Below, one piece after another: positions 1 to 11,678 of a DNA stretch of 64,000 nt. Each line of letters opens with the position of its first letter. Position 1 is the stretch's first letter. Made by a program: the position numbers and the translations under genes. The DNA comes from Zeus faber (lineage: Eukaryota; Chordata; Actinopteri; Zeiformes; Zeidae). The stretch is taken from positions 1,942,622-2,006,621 of the forward strand of contig OY482860.1 in assembly GCA_960531495.1 (NCBI GenBank), read 5' to 3'. Under the pieces are notes generated by a model, which saw nothing but the letters and a program-made list of their open reading frames with translations, ran no database searches and had not been told where the DNA came from.

Positions 1-647
1 TAGGCATTTGACATTACACTGCACATTCATTATGACCTAACCACCGGCCATATGGCGAGGAAAGTGCTATATCACTGCACATTAAGCAGGTTTTTATCGG
101 GTATAGATTTGGAGCTGTGAGTTTCCCTCCTGTGTTCGAAAGCGACTCATCAAGGTGACCCCCGCAGCTCCAGCTGCCACTGAAGCCCAAAGCGCCCCAA
201 CGCACTCATAACCAGTTAACAATGTCTGCAGACACACACAATAAACAGGGCTTGTTCTGATGTCATCACCACAAGGCCAATATGAAATATTTCATTGTAC
301 CATCATCCTGGCCAGAATTGTCACAAAAAACTATTGAAATTATAAATTCTTAAAATGTAATTCAAATATACTTGTTCAAATACACTTCAATGGCTTTAAA
401 GATTAATTCACATTACAAAATTGTTAAGATCACGGCTATGAGGGACCTAAACACATGACACAGAGACTCTAGTGGCGCTGGGAGGCCATGGGCTTGACAG
501 AAATGCTTATTTATAAAACTTTTTGTATTGTAAAATATACTGTGTAATAACTAGTTTTCAGAAAACAGTGTAAACCTTATTTAGAAGTAAATTAAAGCAT
601 TTTAGCCCGTTTTCGAACAAAAGATAACCCAAACCAAACCAAAACCC
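1..647. other. No gene seen; unique sequence
   Basis: Short open frames on both strands resemble nothing recognisable and there is no repeat structure apart from a small LTR scrap near 467-498. Moderately AT-rich, consistent with intergenic or intronic DNA. Confidence 0.6.
467..498 (-). repeat. Scrap of Ty3/gypsy LTR end
   Basis: About 30 bases match, in reverse orientation, the first bases of the LTR family at 4386-4922, 37973-38509 and 55950-56472: the block containing agtggcgctgggaggcc is shared, with a few substitutions after it. Only the terminal bases are present, so this is either a remnant of an older insertion or a chance-retained edge. It supports this LTR family having been active near here more than once. 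Confidence 0.5.
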
Positions 648-716
648 CCTGGAACTATTTTGCAAGGGCACCAGTGAGCTGTACGCTCACTGGTGCCCTT
701 GCAAAATAGTTCCAGG
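648..716. repeat. Perfect inverted repeat, 32-bp arms, 5-bp loop
   Basis: Bases 648-679 are the exact reverse complement of 685-716, separated by tgtac. Flanking bases do not continue the symmetry. It would form a strong hairpin as RNA or a cruciform as DNA. There is no TSD-like flank to suggest a foldback transposon. Alternatives are a palindromic assembly or replication artefact, or a microRNA-like hairpin; no mature sequence is recognised. Confidence 0.9.
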
Positions 717-1099
717 CTTGTTCCAGGATTGAGGCCAACTTTGAGGATTCGGTTTGGTTTACTAAATACAAAACTTCCCATAACATTTTTTCCCCACCTT
801 TCCCTGAATTGTAACATGTTTTGTGAGACATTTCTACTAGGGTTGGAAGATGTGGGAGAACAAGAGGAGGCGGGATTCGGGGGAGGACTGGCATGGAAGC
901 TATGGTTCTTAATGATTTACTGTGGGCAGCAGGAGTAGACATGATGCAGTAACAGGACTCCGGCAGACGGAAGAAGGAGGAAGAAGAAGAAGAAGAGAAG
1001 GGCGTAGGAGTGATTAGAGGTTGAGCGGGACGGCCGTCCTGCAAAACCGGGCTCTGGTCCGAGAAGAAACCTGGACCCCAATCAATGTTGTAGGGGTTC

Positions 1100-1100
1100 C

Positions 1101-1133
<33 letters not shown>
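1100..1133. repeat. (TGTC)n microsatellite
   Basis: About eight uninterrupted tetranucleotide units of tgtc. Confidence 0.95.
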
Positions 1134-1134
<1 letters not shown>

Positions 1135-1828
1135 CACAGGGAAGCAGCCTTTCCTTCCCCTTTCCTCCCTGTGACTGAACAATTCAAGAGCTGTCTGCAA
1201 TGGAGCTTTCTTCACTTTCATCTGCCGGCATTCTCCTTTTCATCCCTCCAATGTGGTCTCCTCCCCTGCAAGACCCCATTCTCATAAAAAAAAAACATCT
1301 CTTTGCTCATTTTCTCAACCCTGGGCCCCTTCTTGGCTGACTATTTATTTCCAGCCTTGTGGGGTCGGGCTGCCTGTGTCACTCCTCGACCCTGCTCCGC
1401 ACCTTGTCTTTGTTATTCACCTTCCTTACCATTATTCTGTTGCCTTTATTATGTGTGCACCCCCGCCTGTTTTTTATTTATTTTTTCCCCTTCACCGCTG
1501 ATTTTCCATTGCCCTGTGCCGGTTGTGTCAGGCCCATTAGCCCTCTGCACACAATCGATAACCGTGGGCCAGCAGCCGCAGCTCTGCCACAGTAATAGTC
1601 CAACAAGGGAACTGGGCTGGGGGTGTGGGGGAGGAAATAAGGAGGACGGCAAAGACCTGTGGAGCGTCCAAAGTGGCCAACGCTCCCAGAGTTCTCTGAT
1701 CAGCCCCTCTTCCCCCGGGCACCACCAGACCCAGCCTGGTGTGTGTTTCCGTCCCTGTGGAAAGACGTCACAGATCTTTCTCTTCTTCTTTGCTCTCTTT
1801 ATATTGGGCTGCTTTTGGTTTTCACCCG

Positions 1829-1830
<2 letters not shown>

Positions 1831-1913
<83 letters not shown>

Positions 1914-1932
1914 TGTGTGTGTGTGTGTGTGT
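1831..1932. repeat. (GT)n microsatellite, ~100 bp
   Basis: Nearly pure GT run with one gtct interruption near 1911-1915. It produces spurious CV-rich open frames on the plus strand and HT-rich ones on the minus strand. Confidence 0.97.
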
Positions 1933-3075
1933 ATGCTGCATCCAATTGTTGAAACCTGTTGACCGGGGGAAAAGGGTGGGACCCATTGTTGTTTATTCTG
2001 TTAATTCCCTTTATGTCAACAAGGCATTTTGAGAGGGGAGGAGGGTCTCTGGTTTCCAAGGTGTGGATTAGATGGTGGAGCCAAGAAGTCGGCAGATACC
2101 GAGGCCTGATGAGCGGTTAATAGGTCCCCCGGTGCAGAGAGCCCTCGACAAATGGCATGAAAACACACAAGGATGAGGCATAACAGCCAACTGGCAGACA
2201 GGTACATACACATGCATGCCGGGGGAAATACACACTTACGCACACACACCTCTGTTCCGGGCAAACAAGCTGTAGACAGGGGCAACTCGTGGTGAATACA
2301 GAAGAGGAAGATGAAACCAGGAGCTTTTTGTTGAGACACTTAATGGAAAAAGTCTGCACTGACCTGAACTACAGAGATTTACTTTGCAAATACGCAAGGT
2401 CACAAAGACTTTTTCATATTGCTTCTGAAGTCCAGATGTTGCATCAGGAAAGTTGCCGCTGCCAAAAGAGGCTTGCAGTTATTATTACGATATATTATTA
2501 TCATATATTGTCATAGATCACTAGTCCCGTTCAGCCCTGGGGGAAAAAAGTCTGTCTCGAGCCTGTGCTGGATTATGTTACGCTATGTTTTGTTTAGTCT
2601 CATGAGCATCAGATCTATCTATTAGTCAATGTCAGTATTGACAAATCATTTAAATGAAGCACTGATTGGAAAGGGATGCTATGGAGCAGGGTTAATATAT
2701 TTGTCAATATTTCCTCCTTCTCTCCGGCGCCATTGTTGGTAGCACCACTTGCTGTCTGAAGTGGAATTTAGTTTAGTTTTGAATCCACGTCTAATCATAT
2801 ATTATGTAATAATTATTGTTGAACAGGAACATCACTCATATGTGTAATAAAGTGCTACACAATTAAAATGAGTGAGATTGCATTTTTTTTTCTTTTCATC
2901 TTCGGAGGGCGGCTTATTAGCCACTCTAGACACTGGAGGTGAATCTGGTCCACGATGATGAAGCCTTTTCAATAATCCAAGGAACACGGTCGTATTAAAT
3001 AATGTCACTTTCTCTTGTGATTAATGATGTTTTTTCTAAACATGAAGACAGCTGCAGATGCTGGGATTAGGGAGT

Positions 3076-3076
<1 letters not shown>

Positions 3077-3119
<43 letters not shown>
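3077..3119. repeat. (CA)n microsatellite
   Basis: About 42 bp of uninterrupted CA. Confidence 0.97.
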
Positions 3120-3122
<3 letters not shown>

Positions 3123-3438
3123 TCATGAGGGTCTTTGGTTTGTCTCATTGCCCTGTGGTATAAACAGGCTGCAGACTCTTTTTGTTCTTAGCCCCCCTAT
3201 GGAGTTTCTTATATATTTTTTACAATTTATTTAATATCTATTTAATAATATTGTATTATTGCTGGATTATATTATTGTAATATGTTATCAATTATTGGAC
3301 ACAAGAAGGTTTTGTTTTGTAGAATCTGTCTGTTGGTGATTTGTTTCATGTCTAATATATAGTTTCTTTTTGAGTTGTTAACTAACCCTTCATGCGTCCA
3401 TTTGGTATAAACTCTTTAAATTGGAGTCGAAAATAGAT

Positions 3439-5010
3439 TTATACAGTAAGTGATGCGCTGACGTCGTCTGGTGCCACCTTATTCAGGCTGCATGCCAGCA
3501 AAAGTATTTCAACTGCAGATTTCAAAACTTCACGTAAAGGAACAGATGAATAAAAAAATGGAGGGCATTGACACTCATTCGTGGACCTTCCAGCTCTGCT
3601 GCAAGACATCCTAACACCTGGTTGTGCCGCCAGGTGTATCAGCCTTGAGTGAGGCTGGTCTTGAAGCCCACCAGGATGTGTTTTAGTGTTGCTGGCAGAG
3701 GTAGCATGTGGGATCTTCTCTGGACCACTGGCTGAGATTCTTGGGGGATAGCAGGACATCATAGACAGTCTTGATGGTGAAGCTTGCTCTTAATGTCTCC
3801 ATTTCCCACAGCTCTTTCCAGGAGATCTTTCTCTTCTCCACTTTGCGGATATTGCTGCCTACTACTGCTGACGCATCTCCTGTACCAAGCCAGTTCCTTG
3901 CGTATGAGCTGATCAGTCTCTAGATTTTCCGCCTTCGAGATTGGGGCTTCATATACTGTAGCCATATGAGGCATGGAAGGAGCTGAAATTGCGTACACCA
4001 GAGCTTCAACTTGCCAGGGAAAATGGTTCTGTCGATGCTTTTCAGGCTCTGACGGCATCCTGTCTGAGCTGATGAACCCAGGATGCATTATACCACCGAC
4101 TTAGGCTTTTCACAGGTTTCTCTGAGACTGTTGGAATCGTTTCATCGCCAGTGGTCTGACAGCTTTTCCAGGACGATGGAGATGCTTATGGACTTGCTCG
4201 GCTTGATCGTCATCCAAGCCAGCTTGATGTTCTCTTGAAGCTTTCTCAACAGCCATACAGTACAAGCCTTGGTCGTCCATGTTGCTCTGACAGGTAGCCG
4301 CCTCAGACCAGGTCTTGTGTGCTGTCCTCCAACCACCCATCAAGATGCTCTAATGATCACCTCCATGGCTGTTGTGAAGGCCAGTTGTTAGGCCCACGGC
4401 CTCCCAGCGCCACTAGAGGCCGCCCTTGCCCCATCTGCAGCTCCCTACTCAAGCCCAATTGCACACACCTGGGATCAATTACCTGCACAGTATTTAGTCC
4501 CAGCTTCCTAGTCATTCCTTGCCAGACCGTCAACTAGCTTTCCCCGAGTTGTATCGCTATTGGCTCCCTTCCAAGTTCCTATTCCCTTGTTTATGTCTCG
4601 TTGTCTCGTCTTCCCCTTACCCGCTTGTCTCCTCTCGTCGACCCAGCCTGTCTCTCCAAATCCAGCCAGCCCGGTTTCCCTGCCTGTCTCCGCTCGTTGA
4701 CCAAGGCTCTCCGTCCATCTCCATCCAGCCTGGTTCCCCGTCTCTCCACCCGGATCCTGGACCCCATCTCCTGGTCATCATCATCCCTGCCCTGCCCTGC
4801 TCCATCCCCACCCGACCGGGTCCCCCCGGCCAGCTCCACCGTCCCGGCTAATAAACATCCTTTGCCTGCCTCCCGTCTCCCTGTGTCGTGCGTTTGGGTC
4901 CCTCCCAGTTCTGGTCGTGACACCAGTGAAGAGATGGTACAGCCGGCCATGATTCCCACTTCCAGATGTTACCACTCTGTGGTGTAGTCTGCAGTCAAGC
5001 ATAGCTGCAC
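3439..5010 (-). pseudogene. Degraded R2/NeSL-like LINE reverse transcriptase
   Basis: Reading leftward from about 5010, the translation shows blocks familiar from fish site-specific-type LINEs (R2/NeSL/Dong group). First comes the segment with EVGIMAGCTISS, before the RT palm (4925-4990). After the LTR insertion comes a block with TTAMEVIIRA. A reduced palm motif (MDDQ) lies near 4270. A segment with WMTIKPSKS follows (about 4180-4215), and the C-terminal PISKAE block lies near 3935-3955. Three frames are needed and stops are present, so it is dead. It was a single copy before the solo LTR at 4386-4922 split it: the two sides read continuously once the LTR and one copy of its 5-bp duplication are set aside. 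Neither the N-terminal zinc fingers nor the endonuclease is visible. Clade placement is from remembered motif resemblance and could be off within this group. Confidence 0.7.
4386..4922 (+). mobile_element. Solo LTR of chromodomain Ty3/gypsy element
   Basis: Begins TGTTAGGCC and ends GTGACA, 537 bp. It closely matches the 5' LTR of the internal element at 55950-56472 and the reverse solo LTR at 37973-38509. Flanked by the 5-bp direct repeat ccagt (4381-4385 and 4923-4927), which marks a genuine integration followed by LTR-LTR recombination. Contains an AATAAA-like signal near its end (ctaataaacatcc). It interrupts the LINE around it. Confidence 0.93.
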
Positions 5011-5829
5011 GTCTAGGGTTCCGAGGATTTGCGATCGGCACAGTCATTTGTTTCTTCGATTAGGACTTGCGGCACTAATGTTGGTATTCCACCTTGTGGG
5101 AGTCTCTGCCCACAGGTAAGGGTTTAGGGGGGGAGACGGGGTCTTTCTGGCCAAGGTGTGCCAACATGGTGAGAGTTTTTATTGTCACCTTGAACAGTAA
5201 GGTACGCTCACCACAAGTATCAATCACAAGTGATAATGATGAATATTATAATAATGATGATGCTGACGATGATGATGATCATCATCATCTCGGGCACAGG
5301 AGGAATGGCGTTCCACTGCTGGGATGCTGACTAGAGGAACATTAAGAAATCTCCCTGCCTCGAGTCGGACCAATCAACGCCAATTTGAGGCAGCTTAGCA
5401 GCCGCGGGTAAGGCGACCGTGCTGTCGTCCGCAGCTGGTGCTTGACCATGCCCCTTTGTCCGCCACATACCCCCACCGCCCGACATAGGCAGGGGGCCGT
5501 CGGCCGGACCGCTCCCCGTGGGCCGAACCGCTCCCTGTCGACGCCACTGATCTGGTGACAAGAACTAAGAATCATTGAATAAAAATGCCATTTGTTTGTT
5601 TTTTTGTGCTAAACCTACAATTTTTCCTCAAATCCATTTTTAGTACTGGTGTCTCTCTTGCTCTCCTTCCTTTTCTCTCTCTTACACACTCTCTTTCTCT
5701 GTCTCACTCTCTGTCGTCCTCCAGTTCCCTTTGCTGTCTGTCTTTCTCTCCCTCTGCGCCAAGGTACAGCGAGTTTCATCCACTGGCCCCTTGACATGCT
5801 CAACCAAGTTTCGACATTTCACTTTTCAT

Positions 5830-5856
5830 CACACACACACACACACACACACACAG
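5830..5856. repeat. (CA)n microsatellite
   Basis: About 26 bp of CA. Confidence 0.9.
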
Positions 5857-6168
5857 ACAGTGTAATGACTGGTGGAAAGACAGTCAAGAGGACTCAACAC
5901 CACTTGGAGACAGGAACTTTGATAAAGGAAAACACTCTACTTGAACAGGACTGGTACAGGTAGACAGTCAGTGTTGCAAACAAGGAACAGGTGAAACTAA
6001 TCGGGGCTGGGAAGACAATCACAGGAGGAAAACACACAACACCAGGAAGTGAAGACACTAGGGAGCAGGGCGGGTAATCACAGAAAGCCCCAATACTGGC
6101 ATTACAACCAATTGGCAAGCCGTCTGCACTTCACCTTTTAAAAAACCTGTCAAGTCCGCCCATCTCAC

Positions 6169-6210
6169 AAACACACACACACACACACACACATACACAC
6201 ACACACACAC
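6169..6210. repeat. (CA)n microsatellite
   Basis: About 42 bp of CA with one cata interruption. Confidence 0.95.
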
Positions 6211-8313
6211 CTGGACCACTGTGTACCAGCACACTCTTAACAGCATTATCCCAGGGGTTAAACGGAATGTATGCACGCACATGTGCAGGTCGCCATGACT
6301 TTTTGCTCCTCACTTGGAGATCATTAGAGAACCACTTGGCTATAACAGATCCCCGCGAAGAGAGAAAGAGAGAGATGGCGGCAGAAAAGAGAGTGATTGT
6401 CAGAAGTAGAACGAGAGAGACTTCCTAAAAGGGAGGAATCACCAGTGTATTCCTTCTATGACTCAGTCACTCAGAAAGGGCGCTCAGGCCCCCGTTGATC
6501 TAACCGCCAGATCGACACGGTCCAGCTCCACTCCATCATATACTTAGCAGACGTTTGCCTTTTTTCTTAGAGATCTTTAAGGAAAACCTCAGGGTGCTCG
6601 TAATGTCTCTCCATCTCAAACTCTCCCTCCACTTCCCCCCCAGTCGTCCATGTGTAATGAGAGTCATCTTCCTGTCACCGGGCTGAGGCTGATCCCCAGG
6701 TGAGGCCAGGAAGGGGCTGCATCAATACCACCTCTGATGGATGGTTCCTTCTATTGTGTTGGGGGAGGAGGGAGGAGGCACGCTGCAGAATGAAAGGAGT
6801 TAAAGAGGTGGTACCTCTCTGCTTCTCTACCGCTCTACCTCTCTAGTTCAGGGCTCGCAGAGAGGAGCGTTCATGAGTGTAAACACTTGCAAACGGAAGC
6901 CTTACAGACATTTGTACAAACGTAAAACGTACACACTAAGCCCTAGTCCCAGCAGCAACATTTTGCACCAAATTAAATGAAGTACATTTGCCTTTGATTA
7001 GTTTTGTGCAGATTTCAACCTCTTTATACACAATTGTGGAGTCTACTGTGGAGTCTGCAGCTTTGGCTGTGAACGTGGCTTTTGAAAGATCGGTGCGTTG
7101 GAGAGCTCACATACTTTCTGTGTCAAAACGTCCTATTTTATCATCATGGTTTGCAGTGAAGCTGTCTAACCAGCAAAATGGCTTTGGCAGCAGCTCCACC
7201 TACTTCCCAAAGACATGTGAAGGAATTTGGCATTGCCTCAGAGTCTCACTCGCTCTCTCGCTCGTAATATTTAATGGTTCAAAATGGCAGTGGAGGGAAG
7301 GATACATGTCATTTGTTGAAGACGACCTTTAAAATATTATAATAGGTTTGATTATAAGCCGGCTGAAGTGCGCTAAAGCCCCCCTTCAGCTTTCAGACCT
7401 AATAAATGACAAGTGCCTTGTGTGTGATGGTGAAAGCGTTTCTTAGTGTTGGATGAGATGTGTGGGTGGACTATGGTCTGCTTGATGTCCTGTGTCTTCA
7501 CCTGAAAACTCCAGCTAAAGCTGAGAAGACCGAAATAGTCACTGCGCTGCACTGGATGACTCTCAGTTTGTCCGTGAAACCTGTTTTCTTTCTTTGGCTT
7601 TGCACGGGGTTTATTTTTACTGCCTGCAGAAGTGCTGCTGAGGCACATTTTGAATGATTAAGCAACGATCATTATGTTGTGCAGATATTATGCATGCATG
7701 TGCACAACGATCTGTCAAACATACAGACACACACACACACACTTGTGTGTGTGCCTGTGTGCGATCCCCACGCTTCAGTTAGGTCTTATTAAGGTTTATA
7801 TTTCCGCTCTTCAGTGACACTAGTGACTTTGGTCAGAGCAATTACAGCATTGGAGCCTGTGTGTGTTGGGTATAATGAGGAAACCAGGCCACGCTTCCCT
7901 CTTGCTCTCTGTCTGTGTCTTAGTGATATAGCAACATTGTGATCTAACCTATTTAATGATACTCGAGCTTGATGGGGACCTATGTTAAGAGTGGGAGACA
8001 TGGTGGAGCAGACATGGTGTCTCCGTGTCCACGCCTCATGCTGGGTGTCTGCTGCCGTGGGACTGCTTGGATCTCCAACCAGCCCTATTGTTTTTTGACC
8101 TTGAGAGCTCACGATCCTGCATGCGGAGCAGCCGTTAATTACTGTTGGTCCGTGTTAGCGGAGGAACTTCCAAGGTGTGATTGTCTTCAGTGGCTGATTT
8201 ATTCACTGCTCTGTTCGAATGAAATCAGATATAACATTAGGCTGCCACTAAATTCTCAAAATAAAACATATCGCACCAGATACCTGATAATGGTTTGTGT
8301 ATCTACCTAAGAA

Positions 8314-8522
8314 GGGGGGTGGTAGCTCAGGCGGTAGAGCTGGTGGTCTAGTCATCTAAAGGTTGCTGGTTCGATCCCAGGCTCCTCCTGCTAGCATGCT
8401 GTAGTGTCCTTGAGCAAGACACTTAACCCCTAATTGCTCCTGATGGCTGCGTCCGTCGGTGTTTGAACAATTGTAAGTCGCTTTGGATAAAAGCGTCTGA
8501 TAAATGACTAAATGTAAATGTA
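8314..8522 (+). mobile_element. tRNA-derived SINE with L2-type 3' tail
   Basis: The head contains a pol III A-box-like block (ggtagctcaggcgg, about 8321) and a B box (ggttcgatccc, 8368-8378), as in a tRNA. The body carries the fish repeat block around tccttgagcaagacac. The tail has a stem-loop, cgctttggataaaagcg (8479-8495), with a GGATA loop. It ends in aaatgtaaatgtaa, the short-repeat end typical of UnaL2/L2-mobilised SINEs. The tail match is from established knowledge of L2 LINEs and their SINE partners. A second copy lies at 50459-50657 in reverse. The tRNA portion does not look like a functional tRNA gene. Confidence 0.88.
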
Positions 8523-8573
8523 AGAACTACCGCACACCTTGGAAGACTTTGCATTGTGTGAATAACACACAAT

Positions 8574-8625
<52 letters not shown>
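8574..8625. repeat. (CA)n microsatellite
   Basis: About 50 bp of CA shortly after the SINE. Confidence 0.95.
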
Positions 8626-8627
<2 letters not shown>

Positions 8628-11185
8628 ACTTTTAACATATATCCTTACATTAGAAAAGGAGCAGCACTTCATTATTCACTTTCCTCTGCTCTGAAAGTCT
8701 CTCTCCAAACTGCATGAGCAGAGCGTTTGGCAAAGCCTGGACAGTTTGAATTGTTCTGCTGCTGATTGGAGGGAAACCAAGAGCGTACGCCAGGAATAAC
8801 CCGGGAAATAATTGGGTTATTTTTCAGTATGTGTCAAAGTGAATCGTAATAATCTGCCTCAACTATTTGCTTCTATTATTTCTGCTCTCAGATTAATCAA
8901 AATAGTGCATGCACACACACACACACACACACAGTGCTCAAATAAACAAAAGAGATGATCACAAACAGACCTTTCAATTGTGATGCTCGCACAGAAAGAA
9001 ATGAGAAATGTTCCAAAGCCTCTCCTGAGGACTGCAATAATTTATATCTTCATACAAGGGGAACATTTTTCAAATTAATATATTACTCCCTTTTTGTCCC
9101 AGTCAGACAATGAAAATGAAACTGCTGGTCTAAATTAGTTTGGTCCATTGCTTGGCATCCATACTTACTGTAGTCTTGGCCTGGGGCTTGCTTAGTATGT
9201 AGCTCCACACTTGGTTATGGCTCTAAAATCCATTTTGCGCCTGTGTCAATCTCCTCGGGCGGCAGCTTGTGACCTGCTGTTGGCTGTGTTGTTGCTGGGC
9301 GGGCTGGATGTGGAAATGCTGCTGTAGAGCGCAGGGTGAGCCTCTGGCCACGATTGGGTTTCAGCGTTCCAGAGAGCAGACATGGAGAATGGAAACAGAA
9401 TAATGTATGACGGCCATCGCAGCTGGGTGTTGGAGAACCACAGAGTCTGGCTGGGTGGTTGTGATGGATGCTGCACACAGATTGGTTTCAAAATCAAAGC
9501 GTGCAGAGTTGGTGGTCCATCACGGGCTCGCTCAATATTTCTATAAATTTCTATGAAATTATAATTTCTAGAATCAAAGCTCAGGAATTGAACTGCAGTC
9601 TCTCTCTCGACAGAGGTTGATTTATATGATAATTCCACGCCAATAGGCTGTCATTAACTAAAGCGATATAGTGCTTATACATTATAATTATTATTGTATA
9701 TGGACCTTTACTTGGTACCCCTGTACAGCACCTTGAAGGCTGTGTGAGCATCTACACTGCTCTGGTCTCTCACCATCCACTGCTCTGTGTACCGTCAATG
9801 ATATTCCCCTGTGCAGTCTTTAATCTCCCCTTAATCAGCTCCATTATTAAAATGCTTAGGGTAATTATGCATGTAATTTGCCATTATTGAATCTCTGCAG
9901 TTGTTTTGCATTCCTTAACAAATACGTTTTTGACCACATCTGCTATAATGCACTTTTGTTCACACTGAATGGGATCTGAGGGAAGGTGGTAATCAAATCG
10001 GGAGCATGTGTCAGGCGCGCAAACATAGACACATGCATGCACACACACACAAGCACTTACAGACGAAGGAAGTCGGATACATAAGGAATAATTGTGAAAT
10101 GATTTGAGAGCCTAAATGCTGAGAGGCAGCATGTGGCAGTGTTAATGGGTTTGATGAAGCAATAAAAATCAATTAGTAGCAAATAATATGCAAATAAACA
10201 CAGTTAGAATTCAGCCTAGGAATCCTAGTGTTCTTGTGTGAGTAGATTATGGAAAAAATAAATTCAGCTAAAATCAAGGATAAAATCAAAGTTTTTCATC
10301 ACCGTTGATTGGCTACAATGTGTCCAACTTAAGTCTAAAATGTAAACCTTTTAAATGTCAACACTTACAGTATACTCCTTTTTAACAAGTTAATAAAGGT
10401 CTGCAAATGAGCTGCTGCTTCCCACACCCAGGGTTGGAGGTGAAATGGCCCTCGTTATTCATGGCAAGTCAGTAAACGTCTTGTGAATCTCTATAAAATC
10501 AGCAGCAAGAAACACTCAGTGGATCACCACCCATTCTCTCATTTTACTCTCCCGTTATTTCCCTCCAGAGTGTTAAGATGGAGTTCATCTTACAGACATT
10601 CAACTAACAAACTAATACCGTAAACATTATTGTGGATCCTGCAGCAAGCAACGCCAGTAACTTTCTAGAAAATTACATCTCATACAGTATATTACCTCAG
10701 CTATTAGCCTTAGCTAGTGCTAAACAGCAAAAGAAACACACAGCATAATATATTTTTTAATACTTACATTTCCCCTCGTCTGAACGGGGGCGGTATAATT
10801 CCGATGAGTCCCCACTTGACAAAGGAGGGGGAAGGAAAATCTGAACGGCTTGTTGAATCACAAGTTTTCGGACCTAGGCAGCCCACAAGAAACTGACTGG
10901 GTTGTCTTATTTCACAGTTTGTGTGTTGGTAAGTCAATCAGAGAACCAAGCATATGTTCACAAACACTGAGAAAAGTGAGTTTTTCATAAATGGTGACCT
11001 TTAACGCTGCATTAATTGATATTTCTGATAATAAATGTCCAAATTTGTTTGTATCAGTTGTGATTTCCTTGAATTCCACTTAATGAAGCTTTAAGAGCGG
11101 TAATCTATCAATTTATTCTTGGCATACCTGTGGCATTTGATTTGTTTTCCACTTGCATAAAACTTTCTTACCTACTCTATTACAC
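8626..11185. other. No gene seen; AT-rich unique sequence
   Basis: No recognisable coding or RNA gene. It includes a short CA tract near 8912-8932. Minus-strand open frames at 9215-9638 have no family resemblance and no coding bias that I can see. Confidence 0.55.
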
Positions 11186-11678
11186 TGTTAGGCTCACTGA
11201 CTCAGACCAGAGGTGAACCCAAGAGCATGACGCAGGAGAGCAGGTGAAAGTTCACAAGGCAGGGGTTTATTAGGACAAACAGGCCAGGGTCAGGAAAGCC
11301 AGGATATCTGTCAGCGGGGGTAAACAAGTCAGGCAAGAAACAGGCAGAGAATCAGAATCTGTAAGACAGGCAGAGGATCAAAAACCGGGGAATCAACAAG
11401 GTATAAGAGGGAACACTAGACGGTACACTAGGAGAGCTCAGCCTAAGCAAAACCAATCTGGCACAGAACAGAGGAGGTGGACCAGTATAAGTACTGGGTG
11501 ACTGATGAGGAGATGAGCTGCAGGTAAGGGGAAGAGCGGGAAACCTAGGTGACGTATAGTAAAGGGGAGTGGCCGGATCTGAAATGACAGGAGAGTTACT
11601 GACAAGGCTAAAGGCAAAACTAGATTAACTTAAATGAGTAGACCAAAGAATGCTGGATCTCGGTGAGGGTTCATGACA
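11186..11678 (-). mobile_element. 3' LTR of minus-strand Ty3/gypsy element
   Basis: On the minus strand it begins TGTCATGAAC and ends CCTAACA, 493 bp. Just upstream (minus sense) is a polypurine tract, ctagaggggggggttc, directly abutting the LTR, as expected for the 3' LTR. Its sequence is unrelated to the LTR family at 55950. The matching 5' LTR is not in the window, so a target duplication cannot be tested. Confidence 0.85.

Larger units (their letters stand above)
717..3438. other. No gene seen; simple repeats only
   Basis: Open frames here are pyrimidine-rich or driven by the GT tract at 1831-1932. Nothing resembles a protein family. Microsatellites are listed separately. A short plus-strand open frame at 2289-2516 is not recognised and has no coding support. 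Confidence 0.6.
5011..8313. other. No gene seen; simple repeats and a GC-rich patch
   Basis: No recognisable protein family on either strand. A GC- and CpG-rich stretch lies at about 5380-5550, in contrast to its AT-rich surroundings. A GAT/ATC-rich tract (5270-5290) and a pyrimidine-rich CT tract (5650-5760) are also present. The last part, 6300-6900, is purine-rich but shows no gene structure. Confidence 0.5.

Noticed and set aside
1303..2059. Long open frames rich in Cys-Val or Thr-His around 1303-2059
   Set aside because: They are translations of the GT/CA microsatellite and flanking pyrimidine-rich DNA.
4591..4987. Proline- and glycine-rich open frames inside the LTR copies (also 37914-38314 and 56124-56564)
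   Set aside because: They recur in every LTR copy and are a by-product of its GC-rich sequence; LTRs of this type are non-coding here.
8314..8395. Functional tRNA gene
   Set aside because: The A and B boxes belong to a SINE head with body and L2 tail attached; the second copy at 50459-50657 confirms it is a dispersed repeat.
9246..9638. 130-codon minus open frame as a host gene
   Set aside because: No recognisable domain, no splice context and nothing distinguishing it from random open sequence.
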